From Opitutus sp. ER46 (GTDB lineage Bacteria; Verrucomicrobiota; Verrucomicrobiia; Opitutales; Opitutaceae): 64,000 bases of DNA. The notes under the pieces were generated by a model, which was not told the origin of the DNA, did no database searches, and saw only the letters and a list, made by a program, of their open reading frames with translations. The position numbers and the translations under genes were made by a program. Positions 9,572 to 18,609 of this stretch are shown piece by piece. Each line of letters starts with the position of its first letter. The stretch's first letter is position 1. The stretch is taken from the NCBI RefSeq assembly GCF_003054705.1, contig NZ_QAYX01000020.1, positions 248,001 through 312,000 on the forward strand, given 5' to 3'.

Positions 9572-9907
9572 AGCGGGGCGGATGGGTTCGGCCGAACCAC
9601 GAGATGGGGTCGCGTTTCAGCTGATTGCGTAACGTTTCGTCCGTCATTACAGGCCAAGTCGACAGGCAGCTGTCAATGATTTCCTCTCTGTTCGCGGAAA
9701 CGTAACGCTGCCGCTATCGCTGGCCGTACGCCGCAACGGGCTCTCAACAGGACGGGAATCCACTGCGACTTCACGCAACCGGGAACGCACGATGCAGCAT
9801 TGGTGAAACACGTAATTTTTTGTTGCACCAAAACGCGATCCCGGGCTGCATTCATTCACCCGCGGCCCCGCCGAGACCCCTTCGGCGCCGTCCCGCCCTC
9901 CCCGAAC
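9572..9907. other. Divergent promoter region of the glycan locus
   Basis: A 336-bp intergenic region separates the minus-strand receptor from the plus-strand kinase gene. It is locally AT-richer (9805-9835) and contains the inverted repeat listed separately. No credible small gene was seen in it. Confidence 0.6.
9801..9830. promoter_or_regulatory. Candidate operator palindrome
   Basis: The arms TGGTGAAACA (9801-9810) and TGTTGCACCA (9821-9830) are inverted complements at nine of ten positions around a 10-base AT-rich spacer. The site sits in the shared promoter of the receptor and kinase genes. The GntR/LacI-type regulator encoded 3.3 kb downstream is the natural candidate to bind it; this link is inference. 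Confidence 0.45.
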
Positions 9908-11053
9908 ATGTCCTCAACCGCCGTGCCCTTAAACCCTCCGGATCTCGCTGCCCTCGCGAAAATCTTCGCGACGGACGGCTCTTACGTTGCCGGTGCGCCG
10001 CATGGCACGGGTCATATCAACGACACGTTCGCCCTCACCATGGCCCAAGGTGACCGGCGCATCCGCTACATCCTGCAGCGAATCAATCACCGGATCTTCA
10101 AGGACGTCCCGGCGTTGATGGAGAATGTTGAACGCGTCACCGCTCATGCGCGCCAGCGGCTCGAGCGCAGTGGCATCACGGACACCGATCGCCGCGTCCT
10201 TCGCGTCATCCCCACCCGCGCTGGTCGCGCGTACCACGAGGATGCGGCCGGCGGGTTCTGGCGCTGCTACGCCTTCATCGAGGGCGCGCGGACGCATGAC
10301 CTGATCGAGACCCCCAGGCAGGCCTACGAAGCGGCCCGGGCCTTCGGCGAGTTTCAGAGCCTGCTCGTCGACCTTCCCGGCGGGCGGCTCCACGAGACCA
10401 TCCCCGCCTTCCACGACACGCGCCGGCGCTTCGACACCTTTCGCCGGATCCTGCAAGAGGACCCGCGGCAACGCGCCGTCACCGCCGCCGCCGAGATCGA
10501 ATTCGTGCTCTCCCGCGAGCCGATGGTGGACGTCCTCCTGAACCTGCAGCGTCGCGGCGCGATTCCCGAGCGCATCACCCACAACGACACGAAGCTGAAC
10601 AACGTGATGCTCGACGACGTCACCCAGGAGGGAGTGTGCGTCATCGACCTCGACACCGTCATGCCCGGCTTGGCGCTCTACGATTTCGGCGACATGGTCC
10701 GCTCCGCCACCAACGCCGCCGCCGAGGACGAACGCGATCTCGCGAAGGTCACCATGCGCATGCCGATCTACGAGGCGCTCGTCGCCGGTTATCTCTCCTC
10801 GGCCGGAAAGTTCCTCACGGACGCCGAGCGCGCCCACCTCGCCTTCTCCGGCAAGCTCATCACCTTCGAGATCGGCCTGCGCTTCCTCACCGACCACCTC
10901 GAGGGCGACGTGTACTTCAAGATTCACCGCCCCGGCCATAATCTCGACCGCGCCCGCAACCAGTTCGCCCTGGTCCGGAGCATCGAGGCGCAGGAAGCGG
11001 CCATGAACGCCGTCGCCGAGCGCACGCCGGGCGCGGCATCGCGGACTTCCTGA
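9908..11053 (+). CDS. NahK-like anomeric sugar kinase (APH fold)
   Basis: This 381-residue cytoplasmic kinase belongs to the aminoglycoside-phosphotransferase fold. The N-terminal lobe includes GTGHINDTF near residue 30 and RYILQRIN near residue 55. The catalytic loop is HNDTKLNN (His225, Asp227) and the metal-binding motif is IDLDT (Asp247, Asp249), followed by LYDFGDMVRS. Length and motifs match N-acetylhexosamine 1-kinases, which phosphorylate the C1 hydroxyl of GalNAc/GlcNAc or related sugars. The start at 9908 was chosen over a longer frame from 9800, whose first 36 codons cover the operator region and look non-coding. Beside two alpha-glycosidases it probably activates the released sugar. 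Related sequences are sometimes mis-annotated as mucin desulfatases. Confidence 0.85.
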   Translation: MSSTAVPLNPPDLAALAKIFATDGSYVAGAPHGTGHINDTFALTMAQGDRRIRYILQRINHRIFKDVPALMENVERVTAHARQRLERSGITDTDRRVLRVIPTRAGRAYHEDAAGGFWRCYAFIEGARTHDLIETPRQAYEAARAFGEFQSLLVDLPGGRLHETIPAFHDTRRRFDTFRRILQEDPRQRAVTAAAEIEFVLSREPMVDVLLNLQRRGAIPERITHNDTKLNNVMLDDVTQEGVCVIDLDTVMPGLALYDFGDMVRSATNAAAEDERDLAKVTMRMPIYEALVAGYLSSAGKFLTDAERAHLAFSGKLITFEIGLRFLTDHLEGDVYFKIHRPGHNLDRARNQFALVRSIEAQEAAMNAVAERTPGAASRTS

Positions 11054-11151
11054 TACGCCGTCCGCGCGTCGTCAGCCCCCTCACCTTCTCCACCCGATCT
11101 GCGTCGCCCGCCGTATCCCCATCGCGCCGGCGCGCCCCCCTCTGTCTGCCT

Positions 11152-12981
11152 ATGCCCCTCGCCAAATCGCTCCTCCTCTACGTCCTCACCTCGGTCGCCA
11201 TCCTCGCCGCGTCGGCGGCTGAATCGGCGGCTGCATTCCACCTCGACGCCAAGGCGTTCTCCCTCGGCTTCGCCGACGGCCGCGTCGTGCGGTCCGCCGA
11301 CCTGCGCGCGACCGCCTCCGGCTCCGCCTCCGCCCAGCGGTATGTCTCGGCCGACGGCGCGTTCTCCATCGCCGTGGCGACGACGACCGTCGACACCCCG
11401 GCCGTCACCTACACCCGCACCCGCCTCACCCTCACCAATACCGGCACGGCCGATCTGCCCCTCACGCAAGTGGTCATGGTGGACACGGCGGCGGCGGCCG
11501 ACGTGAAAGCGGCGGGCGACGTCAATGGTTCGCCGCTGGTGGCCGGACGAACTTTCTTTGGCGTCGAGCACCCGTTGGCGCGAAACACTGTCAACGGCGG
11601 CAAGGTGCAATGCCTCCTCCCGGTCATGCAACCGCTCCGGGCCGGCGAAACCCTGGTTGCCTCCTTCGTATTCGGCACGGCGCCGGACGCATCCCAGCTG
11701 CGGCGGGCGTTTCTCGCCTACATCGAGCGCGAGCGGCCGCGCCCCTACGCCCCGTTCCTGCATCACAACACGTGGTACAATCTCGGATACGGCAACACGT
11801 TCTCCGAGGCCCAGGAGCTCGCGCTCATCGCCACCGTGGGCCGTGAGCTCGTGGCGCAACGCGGGGTCAAGCTGGACGGCTTCGTGCTCGACGACGGCTG
11901 GGATGACACGCACTCGCTGTGGCGCTTTCACGCCGGCTGGCCCAACGGCCTGAAGGCGATGGCGGCCGCGACCGCCCGCTTCGGCGCCTCACCCGGCATC
12001 TGGCTGTCGCCGTGGGGCGGCTACCAGGAGGCCAAGGCGGCGCGCATCGCCGCGGCCGCCCCCGAGGGCTTCGAGATCCGGGACGGCAGCTTCTCGCTCG
12101 CCGGCCCCCGCTACTACGAGCGTTTTCGCGAACTCTGCGCCGCGGTCGTGCGGGACAACGGCGTCGCGTACTTCAAGTTCGATGGCATCGGCCCCAAGAA
12201 GACGGGAATGATTGATCCGGCGGCCGGGCGAGACTTCGACGCCATGCTGCGGCTCGTCGCCGAGTTGCGCGGCCTGAAGCCCGGGTTGTACGTGAGCCAG
12301 ACGACCGGCACCTGGGCCTCGCCTTTCTGGCTGCTGCACGTCGACAACATCTGGCGCGGCGGCCGCGACCACAGCTTTGCGGGCGTCGGCACCGACCGGC
12401 AGCAGTGGCTCACCTACCGCGATGCAGAGACGTTCAAGAACGTCGTCCAGCGGGGCCCCTTGTTCCCGCTCAACTCCGTGATGAACCACGGCGTCATCTA
12501 CGCGAAACTCGCCAAGAAACTCGGCACCGCCGAGGGCAGCGACTTCCGCGACGAGGTGCGCTCCTACTTCGGTTGCGGCACGCAGCTCCAGGAGCTCTAC
12601 CTCTCTCCCGAACTCCTCAGCACGCGCGACTGGGACGACATTGCCGCCGCGGCCAAATGGGCGCGCCGGCAGGCGACCATCCTGCGCGACACCCACTGGA
12701 TCGGCGGCGATCCCGCGCGCCTGGAGCCCTACGGCTGGGCCGCGTGGTCACCCGATGCGGCCGTGATCACCCTCCGCAACCCGGCGGCGCAACCGGCCGA
12801 GTTTCTCCTCGATGCCCAGATCGCCTTTGAGCTTCCCCGCGGTGCCCGCAGCCGCTTCCACGTGATCAGCCCCTACGCCGACGCGCCGGCGCCCATCACC
12901 GAGCTCCACGCGGGCAAACCCGCCCGAATCTCCCTGCGCCCCTTCGAGGTCCTCGTCCTCGAAGCCACGCCTGAACGATAG
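11152..12981 (+). CDS. Secreted clan GH-D glycosidase (GH36/GH27-like)
   Basis: This 609-residue protein has a signal peptide (about residues 1-22), an N-terminal beta-rich domain (about 25-190) and a TIM-barrel catalytic domain. Diagnostic stretches are NTWYNLGYGNTF, GFVLDDGWDD and WLSPWGGY. The likely nucleophile is Asp344 in YFKFDGIG. A C-terminal beta-domain follows about residue 510. This pattern matches clan D (GH27/31/36) enzymes acting on alpha-galactosides or alpha-GalNAc, including proteins loosely labelled enterotoxin in Bacteroidetes. The exact family and substrate cannot be fixed by eye. It is 98 bp downstream of the sugar kinase and probably co-transcribed with it. Confidence 0.8.
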   Translation: MPLAKSLLLYVLTSVAILAASAAESAAAFHLDAKAFSLGFADGRVVRSADLRATASGSASAQRYVSADGAFSIAVATTTVDTPAVTYTRTRLTLTNTGTADLPLTQVVMVDTAAAADVKAAGDVNGSPLVAGRTFFGVEHPLARNTVNGGKVQCLLPVMQPLRAGETLVASFVFGTAPDASQLRRAFLAYIERERPRPYAPFLHHNTWYNLGYGNTFSEAQELALIATVGRELVAQRGVKLDGFVLDDGWDDTHSLWRFHAGWPNGLKAMAAATARFGASPGIWLSPWGGYQEAKAARIAAAAPEGFEIRDGSFSLAGPRYYERFRELCAAVVRDNGVAYFKFDGIGPKKTGMIDPAAGRDFDAMLRLVAELRGLKPGLYVSQTTGTWASPFWLLHVDNIWRGGRDHSFAGVGTDRQQWLTYRDAETFKNVVQRGPLFPLNSVMNHGVIYAKLAKKLGTAEGSDFRDEVRSYFGCGTQLQELYLSPELLSTRDWDDIAAAAKWARRQATILRDTHWIGGDPARLEPYGWAAWSPDAAVITLRNPAAQPAEFLLDAQIAFELPRGARSRFHVISPYADAPAPITELHAGKPARISLRPFEVLVLEATPER

Positions 12982-13111
12982 GAGCGCATCTGCACCGTCG
13001 CACGCGTCACGCCGGCGTGGCGCGACGCGTGGCTCCGACGAGAATTCGCTTGAAAGCGAGAGACGTGTCCGCCGAGGTTGAGCGCCTCACCGCGTCTCGC
13101 GCGGCGCGTAA

Positions 13112-14251
13112 ATGACTCCCGGTTCAGAACATAACGAATCCGCCTCCGCCGTGGACAAGCCCGGCAGCGCGGGTGAGTTCCCCTCGGGCCGCGGTAGCGC
13201 GGAGTTGGAGAAGGCGTTGCGCCAGATTGCCACCGCCAAGAGCTGGAACGCCGCCGAGCCGCTGCCAACGACGCGCGAGATGGGCGAGCATTTCGGCATC
13301 TCGAACGCCACCGCCTGCCGCCTGCTGATCCGCCTCAGCGACGAGGGCGTCATCTGGCGGCGCGACAACGGCCGCTACTACCTGAACGACAGCCGCCGGC
13401 TCGTCGAACTGCACAAGCCCTACGCCTGCCTCCTGCGCCGCCTCCAGAACTGGAGTCGCGTGTACCAGGCGGTCATGGGTGGATTCAGCCAGGCCTTCGG
13501 ACGCGATCCCACCTCGATGCTGTTCGTGCACAACGAGACGCTCGTGCGGCACGCGGACACCGCCCATCCGCCCGTGCACGCCACGGCCGCCGAGCAGCGG
13601 AGCTCACTCGCCGAGTTCTTCCAGATTCATCGCAGCGGGTTCCGCGGCATTCTCCTGGACGAAGTCTGGGACGACCGCGTGCTCGCGGAGTACGCCACCG
13701 AGCTGACGAACGCGGTGATCGTCTGCCGCCCCACGTCAATCGCCGGCCTCTCGAGCGTCTCAGCCGACTTCGAAGCGGGCGCCCTGCTCGCGATCGGTCA
13801 TCTGTATGCCCGCGGGTTCGACGAGATCTGGATCGCCGTCCCCTACGCGGACTCCGTCGCAATCGAAAACCTGCGTGATGCCGCGACGCGGGCCGCCACG
13901 ATGCTCGGCGCGGGCATCGCCGAACAGAATGTGTGCCCGGTGGCGTCGCCCGACGACCGCGAGCGTTTCATCGCCCGACTCAAATCCGCCCGGCGCCGCA
14001 TCGGCGTGTTCTGTCTCGAGGACAACATCGCGCTCATCCTGCGGCAGGCCATCACCGCAGCCGGCATCGAATGCCCCGCCAACGTCGGTCTGCTCTCCGG
14101 CATGGGCACCGACCTGGTGACCGAACGACGCATCTCGTCGCTCCGCATCGATTATGAGGCGATCGGCCGCACCGCCGGCGAGATCATCACTTCCGGCCGC
14201 GTCCAGCAAATCACCCTCCGCCCGCTACTCGTCCCGGGCGAGACGACCTGA
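13112..14251 (+). CDS. GntR-type winged-helix regulator with LacI-like sugar-sensing domain
   Basis: This 379-residue regulator has an N-terminal winged helix-turn-helix (about residues 30-100; PTTREMGEHFGISNATACRLL is the recognition part) fused to a periplasmic-binding-protein-like domain of LacI type (about 110-370; it ends with the typical SSLRIDYEAIGRTAGEII). Such fusions repress carbohydrate operons until a sugar ligand binds. It is the last gene of the divergent glycan locus, so it probably controls the receptor, both glycosidases and the kinase through the palindrome at 9801-9830. The ligand is unknown. The neighbours suggest galactose, GalNAc or a phosphorylated product. Confidence 0.85.
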   Translation: MTPGSEHNESASAVDKPGSAGEFPSGRGSAELEKALRQIATAKSWNAAEPLPTTREMGEHFGISNATACRLLIRLSDEGVIWRRDNGRYYLNDSRRLVELHKPYACLLRRLQNWSRVYQAVMGGFSQAFGRDPTSMLFVHNETLVRHADTAHPPVHATAAEQRSSLAEFFQIHRSGFRGILLDEVWDDRVLAEYATELTNAVIVCRPTSIAGLSSVSADFEAGALLAIGHLYARGFDEIWIAVPYADSVAIENLRDAATRAATMLGAGIAEQNVCPVASPDDRERFIARLKSARRRIGVFCLEDNIALILRQAITAAGIECPANVGLLSGMGTDLVTERRISSLRIDYEAIGRTAGEIITSGRVQQITLRPLLVPGETT

Positions 14252-14308
14252 CGCTGAGCGGGCAGCGGGATGCCGCATCGCTCAGGATCAGGCCGGCACC
14301 CCGGCGGG

Positions 14309-17300
14309 CTATTGATAAGGCAGTTCGTACACCTCGACTAGCGCCAGGCCGGCGGCGTCCTCGACGCCTCGCACCATGGCTGTGTACACGCCCGGCGCCA
14401 GATCGACGACCAGCGCTGCGTCCTTCGAACCCGGTTCCAGGGAGAAGGCTCCGGTCGCCTTGAAATGTGCGTCCCACGCCTCCTTCGAGGTGCCCCAGTC
14501 GTCGTTCTCGGCGATGATGGTTCCACCGCGATAAACCTCCAAGCGCGGGTTGGCCAGCGGGCCGCTGACGCCCAGCGCGCTGAGCCGCGGACCAATGCCG
14601 CGTATCAGCAGGCGCTTGTACCGGTCTCCGGAAACCACAAAGCCGGCGATGAGGACTTGCCCAGGCCCGACGTAGGCCCGCCCCGAACTGTTCACCAGCC
14701 GCGGCGCGCCCTTCTCCGACGGCTTCGTGTCGTCGTAGATCTCCAGCAGCGCAATCCCGGGAGCCGCTCCGGCCGTGTTCACATGTACGCCGTACGATCC
14801 GGGTCCGAGATCCACGCGCAGCGCGGCGTCCTTGCTGCCGGGCGTGAGGGGGAAGGCTCCGCGCCGACTCGCCTCGTCGGCGATTGACTCGTCCCAGTCG
14901 TCGTTCTGCTCCGTCGTGCCGGCGGGCCGAAACAGGAGCATCTTGGGGTCGGCGAGAACCTCACCCGCGCCCAGGCCCAACGCCTCGAGCCCCGGGCCGA
15001 CCGCTCGCGTTAACATGGAACGTGAGCCCGACGCGCCGCCGATCACGAATCCGGCAATCAACGTACGATCCCCCTCCCCGGCCGTGGCCCGGATCGACAT
15101 GTTTGCCAACCGCGATGCGCCGCCGCTGGTCACGGGTTTGATCCGCGCCAATCCCGTCACCGCCCGGCCGTTGATGGCCGTGAAGCTCCCGGCGAGCAAC
15201 GGCCTGCCGTCAGGCAACAGGTGCAACCTCAACGTGACGGGATATGCGAGGTCGAATCGGGCGAGAAAGTCGGTGTCGCGAACGCCATCCGGGTCGTACC
15301 GCGCAAGCCCCGAGACCGATGCAACGACCAGCGATCCATCCGGGTTTAGGACCATGTCGATATTCCTGGGCGAACTCGTCATTGATCCGCCATGGAAGCT
15401 GACGCGACTATAGCCGGGATCTTCAAGAGCGGACGCAGTGAGTCGCCCAGCATAGATATCATATTCGCCCCAAATCTCGTTCACGAACGAGACGTAGTGA
15501 ATTTTGCCCGCGACGATCACAAGTTGTTCAATCGGCAAACTCAGGGTCCGGACCGGAAACGATGCGTCCACCAAGCCATCGGGCAGCAGTCGGATCAGTT
15601 TCGAGCCGCGCACGCCGATCGCTCCGGTCCCACCGGTACTCTGGTATGTGCTCGCGGCAAGGAACACGCGGCCGAGGTCGTCGTGGGCGAAGACAAAGCT
15701 GCGGTAGTCCGGGTCCCAGGAACCGACATGGGGTTCGGCGAGGACGATGGTCTGAGTCGGAAACCCCGCGTCGGGCGAACCATCGGGCTGGTTGCGGGAG
15801 ATCGTTACGACGTTGCCGTTCAGCGTCACGTTAAGGGAACGCCCGTCCGTCAACCAAATGTTGCCCGGGAGCCGAGTACCGAGCGGCACGATCGTCCCAT
15901 CGGATTTGACCAAGGTGTACGCCGGGGTACCGGCGTTGCCGCTCGGCGCAAGCGTCGAGACCGTGGAAATAAGCACGTCACCATTCGGCAGCACGCGCGG
16001 GGTGGTGCCGGTCGCGAGCCGCAAGCCCGCCGCGACCAGGTTGAAGGTTTCATCCAGCGATCCATCGACGTTCAGCCGCGCAATGCCCTCCTGCGGCTCG
16101 TCTCCGGGATAGAAATACATTTCGGCCCGAACGAGAAGCCGACCATCAGGCAGGATATCGACCCTCCGCGGCTCCGTGACGATCGGCGTGGAGAAAGTTG
16201 GATCGATGAGGTCGCCAGGGGTTGGCGCTGGGCGCACAGAGAGGGGGAGCCCGCTATTAGGACCGGTGGTGGAGCCATACGCGTTTGATACCTTGCATTG
16301 GTACTCCACCCCGACATCGGCTGGCGACAAGGGGCCCAGTGTCAGCGTGCTCGCCGTCGCGCCGGCAATCGCCACCCCACTCCGCAACCACTGGTAGGTC
16401 TTGGGCGTCGCACCGTTACTCGACCACGCCGAGAGCGTCACACGATTGCCGACGTACAAGCCGGGACCAGACACGGTGACGTCAATAACACCAGGAGATG
16501 TCTGCGGCGGCACCGAGCGAAGGATGACACCCTCAAAACCGACGGCCACGACTTCATTCGCGCTGGCCGCCACCGCCGCCAGGCGCGCGGCCGGGTTGTC
16601 GACCTTAACGACGTACCCGCGGCAGAAGATCGGCTCCAAGGGGTTCCCCCGCCCGCTTTGGCCGACGCAGATCGTCGTGTCGTTGAACCGAGTGATGCCA
16701 CGAAAGTACGCGTACCAGTCGGACGGTGAGATCCAGGGGTATGCGACAGTCCAATGTCGCGGATCGGTCGCGGTGGCCGTCAGCTCAGACTCGCCAGCGG
16801 CAAAGAAGGTTGTGCCATCACAGAACAGCGCCTCGACGTTGCCATGCGTCAGGATTCCCCGGCGCTTGAAATGAACGCCGTCGGTCGTCACCAGAATCGT
16901 TTGGTTCCCGCCGCCCAGTACAAAGCCAACATCAGCACGGTACGCGACGGCGCGAAGGAATGAGGGAGCGCCGCTCGCCGCGGCGGACCACGTCACCCCA
17001 TCCGCCGACGTGCTCACAATCCCCTGCTCGCCCACCGCGAGATAGCGGTCGCCCCCGAACGCCACGCCGTTCAGGCGGAGGTTGGTGCCCGAATCGCGTC
17101 GCGTCCAGGTGGCGGCATCCGGCGACGTGAGGATCGCACCATTGTTCCCCACCGCCACGTACTGACCGCCCCCGTAAGTGACGGCGAGGAGCCATTCGCT
17201 CGTCCCGCCGTCTCGCGCCGCCCACGCGGAGCCGTCGGTCGACGTGAGGATCGTGCCGCCCACGCCGACGGCGACGAACTGGCCGCCACCGTGGCACACG

Positions 17301-17467
17301 CCCCAGAGATCGTTCTGCGTGTGCGACGTCACCGTCGTCCAGGTGGTCTGCGCCCTCGCGTGGGGCGCAGCCCAAACCACGACCGCCAGCATCGCCCACA
17401 TTCCGAGGGCCCGGCAGGTATTGCGGAACCACTGATCCAAGACAGCTCGTCGCGAAGAGGTTTGCAC
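14309..17467 (-). CDS. Large secreted propeller / Ig / delta-60 repeat protein
   Basis: This 1052-residue exported protein has a signal peptide (cleavage near residue 39, ARAQTTW). Residues about 40-330 contain repeated VAVG and ILTSPD/WTRRDSG motifs typical of a YCF48-like beta-propeller. An Ig-like domain follows (about 335-410), then a delta-60 type propeller (about 420-770, with ILPDGRLLV and NVDGSLDETF). The last 280 residues are two copies of a module with IAGFVI.G, VGPGL..LG, DDW, PGSKDAAL.VDL.PG.Y and ALLEIY/ALVEVY. The same module ends the large protein at 56566-60966, so it may be a surface-sorting or secretion domain. A surface role is likely but unproven. It is convergent with the regulator gene. 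Confidence 0.8.
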   Translation of the reverse strand: MQTSSRRAVLDQWFRNTCRALGMWAMLAVVVWAAPHARAQTTWTTVTSHTQNDLWGVCHGGGQFVAVGVGGTILTSTDGSAWAARDGGTSEWLLAVTYGGGQYVAVGNNGAILTSPDAATWTRRDSGTNLRLNGVAFGGDRYLAVGEQGIVSTSADGVTWSAAASGAPSFLRAVAYRADVGFVLGGGNQTILVTTDGVHFKRRGILTHGNVEALFCDGTTFFAAGESELTATATDPRHWTVAYPWISPSDWYAYFRGITRFNDTTICVGQSGRGNPLEPIFCRGYVVKVDNPAARLAAVAASANEVVAVGFEGVILRSVPPQTSPGVIDVTVSGPGLYVGNRVTLSAWSSNGATPKTYQWLRSGVAIAGATASTLTLGPLSPADVGVEYQCKVSNAYGSTTGPNSGLPLSVRPAPTPGDLIDPTFSTPIVTEPRRVDILPDGRLLVRAEMYFYPGDEPQEGIARLNVDGSLDETFNLVAAGLRLATGTTPRVLPNGDVLISTVSTLAPSGNAGTPAYTLVKSDGTIVPLGTRLPGNIWLTDGRSLNVTLNGNVVTISRNQPDGSPDAGFPTQTIVLAEPHVGSWDPDYRSFVFAHDDLGRVFLAASTYQSTGGTGAIGVRGSKLIRLLPDGLVDASFPVRTLSLPIEQLVIVAGKIHYVSFVNEIWGEYDIYAGRLTASALEDPGYSRVSFHGGSMTSSPRNIDMVLNPDGSLVVASVSGLARYDPDGVRDTDFLARFDLAYPVTLRLHLLPDGRPLLAGSFTAINGRAVTGLARIKPVTSGGASRLANMSIRATAGEGDRTLIAGFVIGGASGSRSMLTRAVGPGLEALGLGAGEVLADPKMLLFRPAGTTEQNDDWDESIADEASRRGAFPLTPGSKDAALRVDLGPGSYGVHVNTAGAAPGIALLEIYDDTKPSEKGAPRLVNSSGRAYVGPGQVLIAGFVVSGDRYKRLLIRGIGPRLSALGVSGPLANPRLEVYRGGTIIAENDDWGTSKEAWDAHFKATGAFSLEPGSKDAALVVDLAPGVYTAMVRGVEDAAGLALVEVYELPYQ

Positions 17468-17631
17468 ATGTCCTGCGACAACTTGGCCGTTAGCACCCGC
17501 TACTCGTCACGCGAGAAGGCGGCGCAAGACTTGGCACGCGGAGTTTTCCCTCGCTCGGACGGTCTGGAGGCCGGGCGGTCGCGTCAGGATCCCGTCTGGA
17601 GCGACCGCAGATCTCTGCTAGAGTCCCGGCC

Positions 17632-18255
17632 ATGCCACTGCATCGAAAGAACATCTTCCGGCTGCCGCCGCCACCCCCGACGACGATCTACGTGCGGCAC
17701 GGGTACAACCGGGTGCTGGCGGAGGAGTTCGAGGCGCTGAAGCGGAAACGCGTCGACCTGGTGAAGGACAAGGTGGAGGCGCACAGCCAGGGCGACCTGC
17801 GCGAGAACTTCGGTTTCAAGGCGGCCAAGGAGGCGATCCGCGCCGTCGATCGGAAGATGACCGCGCTCGATCGTTTCGTCGTCCGCAACACCTTCATCGA
17901 AGTCGATCCGGCCACCTGGCTGACGAAGCCAACGCCGACGGTGCAGCTCGGGCACGTGGTCACGGTCGAGAAGCAGGACGTCGGTACAAAGCGCAAACAC
18001 CGGTTCACGTTTCTCGTGGCGACCCATGGCGAGACGGCGACCGACGCCGAGTCCGGCATCGAATGTCTGCCCCACAGCTCGCCGCTGGCGACCGCGATCC
18101 TGGGACTCACGCCCGACACGCCGACGACCGTGACGCTCCCCGCCGGGGAGGCCGTCATCACCGTCCGCGCGATCCGCAATCCCACCCAGGCCGAACTCGA
18201 CCGCCTTCTCTCTCCCATCGCCCCGCCCGACGTCCAGGACGACGAAGGCGAGTAA
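17632..18255 (+). CDS. GreA/GreB-family transcription elongation factor-like protein
   Basis: This 207-residue protein resembles Gre factors. Residues about 25-90 form the N-terminal coiled coil, with the family signature GDLRENFGFKAAKEA around residues 57-71. The C-terminal FKBP-like domain spans about residues 95-190 (VQLGHVVTVE, SSPLATAILG). Gre factors insert the coiled coil in the RNA polymerase secondary channel to rescue backtracked complexes. It is longer than canonical GreA (about 158 residues) because of an N-terminal proline-rich extension and an acidic tail. The canonical acidic tip is altered around SQGDLRENFG, so it could be a Gre paralog with a regulatory rather than a cleavage role. 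Confidence 0.8.
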   Translation: MPLHRKNIFRLPPPPPTTIYVRHGYNRVLAEEFEALKRKRVDLVKDKVEAHSQGDLRENFGFKAAKEAIRAVDRKMTALDRFVVRNTFIEVDPATWLTKPTPTVQLGHVVTVEKQDVGTKRKHRFTFLVATHGETATDAESGIECLPHSSPLATAILGLTPDTPTTVTLPAGEAVITVRAIRNPTQAELDRLLSPIAPPDVQDDEGE

Positions 18256-18350
18256 CCGGCGACAGCGGATATCGCCCCGACGGCCTCGCGCTCTGAGAGC
18301 ACCGGCTCAGTGACCAAAACGCGGTCACGAGCACCACAAGCGGGCGAAAC

Positions 18351-18449
18351 TTAGCCCTTCGCTTTCGCGGCCTTCTTGGCGGCCACGATGCGGTCGTTCT
18401 TAATGCGGCGGGTTTTTCGTTTCTTAACGTTGTGGGTGCAGGGAGGCAT
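18351..18449 (-). CDS. Very small basic protein, 32 residues
   Basis: An ATG at 18449 opens a 33-codon frame ending in TAA at 18351. The product begins MPPCTHNVKKRKTRR and ends in a run of Lys/Ala (KKAAKAKG). Nearly half of the residues are basic, as in small ribosomal or nucleic-acid-binding proteins, and every lysine codon is AAG or AAA within a GC-rich context. No strong ribosome-binding site is visible. I have no firm family name. A chance ORF remains possible. Confidence 0.45.
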   Translation of the reverse strand: MPPCTHNVKKRKTRRIKNDRIVAAKKAAKAKG

Positions 18450-18609
18450 AGGAGCGACTCAACCGGCGGGTTGAGCAAAAGCCAGTAGAATATACCTGCT
18501 CCACCATTCCTGAACGGCTAACGACTGGGGAAGAGCGTCGGCGCAGCCGCCTTGCTTGGTGGTTGGCAGCGGCAAGGAACGTTGCCCATCGGCCGCAAAC
18601 GACGCTTTG

